DNA of 64,000 nucleotides from a virus: positions 34,113-98,112 of IMG/VR virus record IMGVR_UViG_3300023109_000011, one strand, 5' to 3'. Positions 38,401-44,500 of this stretch are shown here, piece after piece. The notes under the pieces are model-generated. The model did no database searches and was not told the DNA's origin. It saw only the letters and a program-made list of their open reading frames with translations. The first letter of the stretch is position 1, and every line of letters starts with the position of its first letter. The position numbers and the translations under genes are program-made.

Positions 38401-40099
38401 TCTTCCAGTTCATGTAAGAGAAGCCCTGTACATAACAACCAGAACCTACTAGAATCGCATTGTTATTTTCATAACCTGGAAGTGCTTCAATAACCGTGGC
38501 ATACTGACCAGATGTAGAAGTAACCGAACAATCATCCGGCAACATCAAGTTACCCTTGGTGTAATATGTTCCTGGCCCTGCAGAAATATGAACTGAGTTG
38601 TTTAAAGCATTTCGATCAAATGATCCACCAGCCTTTTCTAAACAAAGCTCAAACGCTCGTTCCATACTTTGAACTGGCTGTAACATAGTTCCTGGGTTGT
38701 CATCATTACCTGATGCAGCATCAACGTGAACTTTAAGAGCCTGTGCAGTACTCTTCGATACTTCGTCAAATAATTGACTGTAAGAAATTTGTTCTGTTTG
38801 ACCTGTCTTTTCGTTCTTAATAGCAAAGTAGCTATCTTGATCAAGAGGTGGCTCAAACTTATCATTGAGATCCATGTCAAAGTCGACAAGAGTAGAATCC
38901 TTAACGATACCATTGTCGAACGTTGACTTAGTAACATCACCACTGTCGAACGTTGATCTTGTTTGACTAAAGCCATCAGCACTTGAACTCGTGATGGTCA
39001 TGTTCTGAGCTACTACATTATCCATCGTTCCTGTAAAGGATGAATTAGTAATTTCAGAATTCTGAATTGTACCTTGGTCAATTGTAGTATTGGTAAAGAC
39101 GTTGTTATTGCCGGTACCATCAGAGAAGTCTGAGTTAATGATTTCAACATTATCAAGATCAGACTGAGTAATTGTAACGTTGTTTGCTGTTGAATCTTCA
39201 ATTGCGCCATCTGTAAACGTTGAATTAGCAATTTCTAAATTATCAGCAGTGCTATCGGTGATTGTAGAATCATCAATAGTAGAATTTGTAAGTACTACAT
39301 TATTACCAGTACCGTTATTAAATTCAGAATCAGTTATAACAACGTTGCTTGCAACCGAATCTTCAATTTCACCGTTCGTAAAGACAGAAGTATCAATGGT
39401 AGATCTGGTAAGTACTACGTTGTTGCCGGTTCCGTCATTAAACTGAGAATCAGTAATAACTACGTTATTTGCGGTAGAGTCGTTTAACTCAGAATTTGTA
39501 AGTACTACATTGTTACCGGTAGAGTCAAAGATCTCTCCATCAGTAAACTCGGAATTTGTTATTACAATATTGTTAGCAGTGGAATCTTCAATCGACCCAT
39601 CATTAAATTCAGAATTTGTTATTACAACATTGTTTGCTGTACTATCATTAAGTTCTGAATTCGTGAGTACAACATTATTACCGGTTGAATCATTAATCTC
39701 GCCGTCGTTGAACTCAGACTGAGTAATGATTACGTTGTTTGCTGTAGAGTCGTTAATCTCACCGATATTAAATTCGGATGAGGTAATGATTAAGTTATTA
39801 GCATCCGAGTTCGTAATGACAGTATCGTCAATCGTCCCTCGTTCAAAGTTAGTATCTTCGATGTCAGAATTGTCGATAATGACTCGATCAATGCGCAGGT
39901 CGTGGATGAACGCGCCGGAAATGTCTCCGCCGGTAATCGTGATCCGATCAAATACCTCGTACTGAATGGCCTGTACGAGTTCTTTACGAGTGATGTTTGA
40001 TGTGCCATCATCACCTTGTACCAGATTGACAATAACAAATAGATCTTCTGATCTAGTATTATCACCGGTAATCGGAGGTAATTCTGAAATCTTCGCCAT
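29402..40099 (-). CDS. Giant modular virion protein with beta-helix and 'HTFVSA' modules (3565 aa)
   Basis: Residues 1-55 form a head (MAKISELPPITGDNTRSEDL). Residues about 60-400 repeat 'STANNVVITNSEFNDG'-like units of about 20 residues, probably a parallel beta-helix. Residues about 455-590 (VHVDAASGNDDNPGT...YYTKGNL...GCYVQGFSY) resemble a pectate-lyase-like beta-helix. The rest mixes two module families: 11 copies, plus one degenerate, of a helical unit around 'CxRDxGYxIDAxSxDIxYGGN', and seven copies of a beta unit running 'YTPTNATYDPNTG...GDxVxFxPESIxFxC...HPFYRKP...TTITMNVGTGG...HTFVSA'. The C-terminus is unique and basic (SSVRKLARRASNSRASL). No S74 tail is present. A perfect late box lies just upstream. 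It is probably a very long fibre or tail-associated protein of marine T4-like type; polysaccharide binding or cleavage is possible but not shown. Confidence 0.9.
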   Translation of the reverse strand: MAKISELPPITGDNTRSEDLFVIVNLVQGDDGTSNITRKELVQAIQYEVFDRITITGGDISGAFIHDLRIDRVIIDNSDIEDTNFERGTIDDTVITNSDANNLIITSSEFNIGEINDSTANNVIITQSEFNDGEINDSTGNNVVLTNSELNDSTANNVVITNSEFNDGSIEDSTANNIVITNSEFTDGEIFDSTGNNVVLTNSELNDSTANNVVITDSQFNDGTGNNVVLTRSTIDTSVFTNGEIEDSVASNVVITDSEFNNGTGNNVVLTNSTIDDSTITDSTADNLEIANSTFTDGAIEDSTANNVTITQSDLDNVEIINSDFSDGTGNNNVFTNTTIDQGTIQNSEITNSSFTGTMDNVVAQNMTITSSSADGFSQTRSTFDSGDVTKSTFDNGIVKDSTLVDFDMDLNDKFEPPLDQDSYFAIKNEKTGQTEQISYSQLFDEVSKSTAQALKVHVDAASGNDDNPGTMLQPVQSMERAFELCLEKAGGSFDRNALNNSVHISAGPGTYYTKGNLMLPDDCSVTSTSGQYATVIEALPGYENNNAILVGSGCYVQGFSYMNWKIDNFDFPEGGFAVAYRPGAKLLRSPYLRDSTQLSNFVRSDVEPPLNPYNTKGTLADLGREFTLEVGMTGQNANPALSLWQEGDEVTFSSGAVGYLSWDDSMDAAQGIDRDVDQNRKIRVRNLKNNRGFAVGDTVQCESGGTGTVASIGIDDFPNRLVGRGGGCVLADRRVLDPDSLYTYVLCFGFTPRTQNGIGYVARDGAGVNGIGSLSIFVRIAFYALNGGQMTLNNSGTQFGDISMRAKGTTRFFAPKSTSAANIFGNTAFADTIEANEPLIIDDMVDFITANTASGGLGYKGYDADKCERDSKIILDGLGYDIALDSNYWGRLAGISYRSPISYVVPGEQLEETLGANEYMQARVQDLFEGDPAIVARANTSMQELYNVLQYGEENINPITWVPTSVEQTAARELLQDNRTFIQTELTNWIDNNDQFYSYDSVACRRDTTDYIMPAVKNDMLLDTNYNAVTAGNAYYMASASKVIGEQRNETIGAYRFLKDRTNEILDANSYISSARVDGAFDEIITQLRANGATFTPTGVDYDHITGVMIMTIGTHNLEPGDKILFKPESILLACEGDGSIGQIAHPRALGGAGRPDPCYNTPCEITDVGATTITINAGVATVDKAHTFVSALPNAISVLGAEITFSDDAGILEARRDSRKLLQANREFMQDSVLNYIDTNYFHYDNIACRRDVTDYILPAVQRDMVTGSNYNAIQAGIAYRQKTGESTILNELPQTVAAIEDLQFNTRQEITDNVGVEFGAQFTPSNATYDPNTGIFVATVGTHSLEPGDYVWFADNGITMSCDMGSGATNHTSPAAHHPFYRKPCLVTEVDATTITMNVGTGGTGLFPHTFVSSVANAISEVTSVGRNAESTQADLSFRQLVDIVNNTGKTYTPTGVTYDPVTGMMISTIGDHDLQPGQEIVLADSCITFTCPDAGGNPVSITHPRPTDPVYRKPIKITATSSTTFTCYIGPAGTDKVHTFVSATADCVKEFGYSGTYTPQNATYDPNTGVFVASIGKHNVQVGDYVEIKPESVVFSCDNGNGPEDHASPEQHHPFYKKPVLVTAVTTTSITMNVGAGGGYTGVHTFVSADVGAIIADPLVWTDPSSYLNYYTPTTATYDPATGVSVVTIPDHDLAIGDRIEFTPYSFTYTCSLDSNATEHQYPRVGDGNYKTAMEITNVAGNNITVNVGTGSGGTHTFVSVANDAVIKVTTNTAGQLAREQLQANRNMIQTEIMEYLDTQYFVFDGDKCSRDTGFIVDAARRSVATGSNYPAIYMGLGYRIGTVGADKVVNDQLTETVGAINYLKSEVSEELTGTALTRSNDAFDEIIDILSNGSGNADTIVWGTNAVDVAHANARVALQTNKTFIQAETVAHIADTYPNLTYDTAKCLRDTGYMIDAISWDIQHGSNAGAVNFARLYFENAMAVLPEDQVVPTVRTWEYIAEVCYSVIRAIAITPTTGNVQTQDVSGGDLGIILGNKGRDLVTVVTKTIEADTLDWLPSYVEPTIEAGFETAVARMDGKTENLQTDVIEHIINVFNGLPYNKAKCFRDIGHIIDSVSKDIEYGGNASTIESAAFYFSRDDETSGDYEQLRSVNVLPLEVKGQMRDTAEEYPTANVSGLRTLINVLPEIQRVPTRLAFERLADVAEKVVTETAITPSSANVPAQDTSGTAAPAATGTAVHDLIQAVAALVDDKTADYIPKATNPTVDPNRTVARKQIQMNKDFIAEDVVEYLRERYYTFDGEKCYRDMAILINAVKRDVLTDSNFNAVFNGLAYRIGTKLADNVITEQLTETVSAIEYTRDAAVAAVTDPTAKTKTLNSFNELIDIMTNGETAADNIVFGPSSSRGLNGINAREQLKNNKAFMQAEITAYLADNYPSYVYDVAKCERDVGYLTDCVIFDTYHSGNSAVRGNAKLYFENAVSVLPVDQQAKTAETFIHIAEVAKYIVQDQDVDGLGLKSSSNSATQNRDSGSAGLAVGNEVERLFSVVANAISNNSLESMPALEEPNSASNAYVDEFKTAFTELEAVIPSVQDGLYAHLAEYFEILPYSEDKCRRDTKYILDGISHDIQYGGNAATLGNAKLYFDNAVNTLPLEQREASKFAFTHMSELVEKIVQRQEIPLRPLDRFGVSTVAYDPVSGEMVTTTLAPHTLSLGDYIVIEKEGITFECNNPAVEISHPRVTDPVYRKPLRVSAVTATTFTVNVEPAGGYTQAHSFVSAKANAIIKVSNPYRQELGNVAGNPMIATRAKALGMIITNVVETGSYATFPTRVDPLQTWQSPTVIAGKEAVEDAVPALADNVLTYLTAVQNGLGFPGAKCRRDIGYLIDAVSHDVQYGGNFASRQSAGIYFENGVSVLPADTRKQTADIYDYLGLVMSQVVQENDVSQFTTYTPTNATYDPASGVFTATIGSNNFKVGDLVWFAPESIVFSCNMGSGNQNHRSPESHHPYYNRGCPITAVEGTTITMNVGTGGTGQVAHTFVTADADSLANGPYQQFLGTPGTATEAAAAQSLIGIVEDVIRANSTDALPGLEGPDLSWVNSELIGAAEQIEDNVDHLANDLVHFINTEFNALDYNRAKCFRDVGYLLDAFSYDLNYGGNIASRWNADFYFWNNEYRVPENQREATAKSYRQLGVICKDIVLGKYAGQVAKGELGTQVEADKVEKLANVFYLTQINKDTKYLPAKQEPDYAYAGDKFTGAQFIIGENKINLAADTVRYVSAEYGFINLPLTRRDASNLLQAIANDFKYEDGTEVNSPSYTGSIAVGAQNAIRTFTSSFFDYKGQHAFPVFNSTTRGLKYQGSLQGPVGSGILASVTGQKPNHAYIVATNMAVSHYEGDIYYWDPTINDWRYDGPNNTELLDSFVGAWERMRDYMISNLSPDAAHSAMIAGLFNDCLIDNVVRPETLIFGSLVESIAHQFNGASAGVNRNALPLNFRNLGQPISAIASVLNEDGGRIRWSGADELNNQYFARGLRINGRTGRIEGRPFTSSVRKLARRASNSRASL
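34785..36810 (-). repeat. Five consecutive 'YTPTxATYDP...HTFVSA' modules
   Basis: Five of seven copies in the 3565-residue protein lie here, the second after a helical module and the last four nearly tandem; the other two copies are at about 31745-32030 and 30945-31240. Each copy is about 95-105 residues and contains two conserved elements, 'HPFYRKPxxIT' and 'TITMNVGTGG'. Confidence 0.85.
38890..39900 (-). repeat. About 20-residue beta-helix-like repeats in the 3565-aa protein
   Basis: Units such as 'STANNVVITNSEFNDG' and 'STGNNVVLTNSELND' recur through residues about 60-400. The regular Asn-Asn-Val-hydrophobic-Thr-(Asn/Asp)-Ser spacing suggests a parallel beta-helix stalk. Confidence 0.8.
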
Positions 40100-40121
40100 C
40101 TAGCCTTTCCTTTTTACTTTA

Positions 40122-40129
40122 TATTTATA
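40122..40129 (-). promoter_or_regulatory. T4-type late promoter box (TATAAATA)
   Basis: Read on the minus strand the gap contains CTTATAAATATAAAG, a perfect TATAAATA. It lies 23 bases upstream of the ATG of the 3565-residue gene, inside one of the longest gaps of the window (53 bases). T4-like phages transcribe late genes from such boxes with the gp55 sigma factor. Confidence 0.7.
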
Positions 40130-40152
40130 AGACCATTATTGGACTAATGTGA

Positions 40153-41355
40153 CTATTCGCTTGGTAAGCGACTTTCTAAAACTTCTACTTTTTCTTTCAA
40201 TTCTTTAATTGCTTCCAATAGTAGAGGGATAAGGCCATTGTAGTTCACGCCTTTATACACTCCATCATTTTTTTGTATATCATAAATAACTTCAGGCAGG
40301 ACTCTTTCAACTTCCTGTGCTATAACACCGGATTCGACAGTATCACTACCAATTTTATTAAATGTGTACCCATTCACCGACATAAGTTTGTCTAGGCTGT
40401 TGGGTATAATCATTAAATTTTCTTTTAATCGTTGATCAGATGCGGTAACAACGTTGCCTGATGCAGTAATGTTACCAGTAACCGTTAGGTTAGTATCGAT
40501 TTGAGCGGTTCCTGAAACGTCAAGATCACCCAGAACATTAAACCCTCCAGTAGTCCACTCAGCAGTAGAGTACTCTGATCCTGCAAGTGTAACTCGTAGT
40601 TGTCCAACAGGATTCGCACCGTCGAGAGTTCCTCTAACATGTGAGGCATAGCCCGAACCTTCGAAACTAATCTTTCGTTGTTGTATATCTTTTGGCGTAT
40701 TTAATGTAGTAATATCAGTACTAGCGTTATAGTTAACACTTACATTAGCAGGACCAACCCCAGGTTGAAGTGCACTACCGACTCGAGCATTTGTGAAGTA
40801 AAGATTAGTGGAACCTTCAGGAACGTCATCGGTATCAGAGAATTGAGATGCACCAACAAATGAGGCTGCAGTAACAGTTCCAGTACATACAATACTAGGA
40901 ATTGTTAATACACCTGCAGTTGAAAGTTCAAACTTAACAGGAGCGACGCCAGTGTCGATAATAAAGTTTGAGTCGGCTTGAGTATCATCAATACCCACAT
41001 CCCAACTAAAGCTTCCATCGGTGAAACGAACTTGGCCACCAGATGCAACGTTATTAAATATAGCGGCAGGATTAGCAGCAGCTGTAATCTCAACGGGAGA
41101 TCCGAATGCAACCGTACCGGAACTCGATGCAGAGTTAATAAGATCAGTTTTAAGATCACCACCGTTACCTGCATCTACAACAAGATTATCAGCTGTAAAA
41201 ATACCGGTTAGTGTAGCGTCTCCGTCTGTTGTATCCCCAGAGCCTGACGCAGTCATTACTTCGTCTTTGAATATGCCGACCATTTCATTAGTCTTAGCAA
41301 GCCAATTCTCAAACGTCTGACTGGTAGTTACTTCGGTTATTAGTGGTTTTGCCAT
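40153..41355 (-). CDS. Tail fibre protein with S74 chaperone tail (400 aa)
   Basis: This is a compact fibre. The N-terminus MAKPLITEVTTSQTFENWLA with KTNEMVGIFKDEV resembles the virion-attachment segment of other marine phage fibres. The middle is beta-rich ('DGDATLTGIFTADNLVV', 'VPEGSTNLYFTNARVGSALQ', the latter a typical 'D.VPEG..NLYFTxARV' fibre motif). The C-terminus has the S74 chaperone: Ser306 in ASDQRLKENLMIIPNSLDKL, then SGVIAQEVERVLPEVIYDIQ, and a terminal coiled coil (LLLEAIKELKEKVEVLESR). It would form a trimer and may self-cleave near Ser306. The start directly follows the stop of the 60-residue gene. It is the shortest of three S74 proteins in the window. Confidence 0.9.
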   Translation of the reverse strand: MAKPLITEVTTSQTFENWLAKTNEMVGIFKDEVMTASGSGDTTDGDATLTGIFTADNLVVDAGNGGDLKTDLINSASSSGTVAFGSPVEITAAANPAAIFNNVASGGQVRFTDGSFSWDVGIDDTQADSNFIIDTGVAPVKFELSTAGVLTIPSIVCTGTVTAASFVGASQFSDTDDVPEGSTNLYFTNARVGSALQPGVGPANVSVNYNASTDITTLNTPKDIQQRKISFEGSGYASHVRGTLDGANPVGQLRVTLAGSEYSTAEWTTGGFNVLGDLDVSGTAQIDTNLTVTGNITASGNVVTASDQRLKENLMIIPNSLDKLMSVNGYTFNKIGSDTVESGVIAQEVERVLPEVIYDIQKNDGVYKGVNYNGLIPLLLEAIKELKEKVEVLESRLPSE

Positions 41356-41356
41356 T

Positions 41357-41539
41357 TTATTCGGATTCCAACTTTTGTATTCTGTCGTAAATAAGTGTTA
41401 TGCTCTTCTTGATTTCTACGATATCATCATGGAGCCTGTCAACTTTACGGTAGTACTTACGCTCTACTTTATATTTATTCAGCGCTTCAACATCGGTATT
41501 GAGAACAGCACCGGTTATTGGATCTTTTTTACTTTGCAT
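41357..41539 (-). CDS. Small coiled-coil protein (60 aa)
   Basis: This small, charged protein (MQSKKDPITGAVLNTDVEAL) ends in a heptad-like helix, DDIVEIKKSITLIYDRIQKL. It is accepted as real because it fits exactly between two genes (13 bases after the DUF4815-like gene, one base before the 400-residue fibre), is on the coding strand, and no other frame occupies the gap. Function is unknown; small coiled-coil proteins in this position could be assembly factors or fibre connectors (inference). A late-promoter-like box lies inside it. Confidence 0.7.
   Translation of the reverse strand: MQSKKDPITGAVLNTDVEALNKYKVERKYYRKVDRLHDDIVEIKKSITLIYDRIQKLESE
41472..41479 (-). promoter_or_regulatory. Possible internal late promoter box (AATAAATA) within the 60-aa gene
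   Basis: The minus strand reads TGAATAAATATAAAG, which matches the extended form of the box before the 3565-residue gene (ATAAATATAAAG). It lies 117 bases before the ATG of the 400-residue S74 fibre. Confidence 0.4.
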
Positions 41540-41552
41540 GATAAGTCTACCC

Positions 41553-44500
41553 CTAGGATAACGCTATGGCCCTGTAATCGTTTAATGTGGGAGCGTTGTG
41601 GATGTTAGGTGATAGCATATCAATGCGGATGGCAAACTTTCTAAATCCAGAGAAAGTACCAGCATTGCTAGTATATTGTAGTAGTCCATTAACATCCTTA
41701 TCCGACTCAGCTACCTTATACTTGTACTCTTTAAAATCACCGATGTTAATATTTGAAGAGAATAAATTTACACCTTCAAACATTTCTAATTCTACCCATT
41801 CCATCTCACCAAAGCTCTGACCATCGTAAACATTCTGAGGCTTAATGTAAACCTTAATGTCTGTACCGTTAGGGCGATATGCGCTGATAGTTACTTCCAT
41901 ATCTTCGGCGTCAAGATCTTCAGCCAGTTCTACGCGGTTTGAAATAAACACCGCATCAGGATCAGATGCATCATTATTGATGTTATATTGATATGCGAAT
42001 AGTTTAGCAATTTCGATATCAACCACAGGTGTAGATGTTACGTTACCGCTGTTTTCTAAGTTGACTGTAAAGTTGAATGCTTTAGTTTCATTAACATCGT
42101 TAGATTTACTATATACCATCACACCCTTTTCTGGGAAGTGAATGTTACCATTAAACTTTAAGCCTTTAGTGTAAGTACTGCTTACGTCTGCTGGTGAAAC
42201 GAATGTTCCATCAAGAGTTGTAGTTGCAACAGTATCTTCTGTTTTCTGAATCATTGCTTGAACATAGCTTAGATTAATATCATCAACCGTTGTAATGTCA
42301 GCAGTCTTGCCACTGTCGAGTCCAACAATCTTAGTTGTTGCATCTGAAGGATTACTTGCTTGGAATACTCGTGATGGCTTAGCTGAACTGTGCTCGAGGT
42401 TCATAGTAAATGGTCTTAGTACATTATAGTAACTTATGTTACCTACCACCACTGCTGCACAAGTTCCTCCACTTACCGCAAACGATGTTGGCTTATTCAC
42501 AGTAAGTTGCGATGCGGAATCGACACTGATAACTTTAAAGATATCTTTACGAGTAGCACCAGCATCATTTATTAGAATAAAGTCATTCTCGTTAAACGTA
42601 TCATCGAGATCTGTACCGGTAATGATTGCTGTATTTATTGCCATACTTACAGTTGCAGATGTTGAGCCTGCAAAAGCCTTTTGCTGGTAAACAAGCTCAC
42701 CGGTATTGAATCGGCCAGTAACGTCGCTGATAGTCAAGAACTCACAATCATTTGCTGTCATTGTAATTGAACCAGCAGACTCGTTAAAGTTATGTCGATA
42801 AAGCTTGAACTTTAAATCTTCGTCTTGGTATGACTTCCAAGCACTGTTGTTTGTTGAACTAAATAGAACACCATCACCCCAGTCCTGTACAATAGCAGTT
42901 CCTTGAGTCGCTCCAGGCGTAAGATCATTTTGTCCGATTTGAGATATGAACAGCAAGTAGTTAGGATCGTTAGCATCTGCTTGTAATACTAATGCATATT
43001 CTTTTTCTACATCCAATCTTACAGGAGCTTCAAAAGTAAATGTAGTTGGAACCGAAGCGTCATCAGATGCAGCCCCTACTAAATCAGAAGGTAGTTTACG
43101 AGACTTCGAGAATGGAATGATTTCGTTTGTTGGGAAACCATTAACAACTTCTCGTATCTGACAGGTGATACCATTCTCTGTACTAACTCGCTTGAAGAAT
43201 ACATCAACCTGAGATAAGAATACTGTATTGCTTCCAGCACCCATACCTTTCTTAACAAAGAATGTTTGAGCAAGTGGATCACGACCTTCTGGTCTTCGAA
43301 CAACATTTCGAACAGTGGTTGTCTTAGCTACATCAGCATCTGGCTTACGAGTTGTTTGAGTAAGAGATGTACGCTCCATTGAGAAGTTATAAGCACGGTA
43401 TGTAACAAAACCTGTAGATGTTGCAGCTGAATTAATATTGTCGTAAGAATCAACATCCACAATATCTAATACGCGATCACCGACGAAGAATGTTTCACCA
43501 GGGATTGTAAAGACTGCACGTAATACACCATTTGCATCAGTAGATACTGCATCACCGTATTCGCCTAATCGCTCAACTAGGTTAACATCGTCAACAGCAC
43601 TTCCTGGGATTACATTAGCATTAACGTCTGTCTTGTCGAAGAAGAAATAATGTTGAGTGTTTGGACGAAGACCTGACATATAGACCTTAACATCCCTGCC
43701 AGCAATAAATGGCTTGAACTGTACATTACTAACAAAGTCTCCAACAGGAACTGAAACGCTAGTATTCTCAGGCATTGAGATATCGATATCACGCTGAGTG
43801 GTAACTTCTCGGAATGTGCCGGGATTGTATCCATACCGACGGTTACGATAACGTGGGTGGTGCCATCCGCCATGCCACCATCTGTTCCACCACCAATCAC
43901 CACCCCAATATTCGCCAGGAACATATTCGTAACTGGTATCAGTAAGTGGTAGTACTTCTTGAATGTTATCAATGAGTTCGCTAAATGCTCCAGTCATATC
44001 AACATCAATTGTCACTGGATTGACCGTAGTGTCATAGTTCACGTCGTAAGGAGGTGAAATGTAACCGTTACCTTTGTACTGGTAGAAGTTGTTTGCACAA
44101 GTTCTAAAACCAGTTGCTGAAGGTTGGTCTATGAAAGCGACATTTGAATCTCGACCTAGTGTACCCACCTTAGCACTTGTGGCTGAAGGGAATAAGGAAG
44201 CGCCGGAGCTTGTCTTATATTTAAGATCAATAGGGAATTGCTTGACTGAAGGAGTAAGTACCTTACGACCATGCGGAATCGCTGCACTAAATAAAGGATC
44301 TTTAATGTTTGAAAGAGAAATATCATTGAATGGATCTACAATAAATCCATTTTTAAATCTGTTAAGTCCATTCTCATCGAGTACTCGCATATTTTGTGTA
44401 TCAGATTCAAGCTGATTCAATGAGATGTAATAAGACATATTGTCGATTCTCTTTTCGAGAGAATGCATGTCTTTCATAGTAAAGTTTTTAACACCTGTAC

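Noticed and set aside
40100-40152. Terminator hairpin in the spacer before the 3565-residue gene
   Set aside because: Only a three-base-pair stem (CCA/TGG) is visible, with no T run; the spacer is better explained by the late promoter box.
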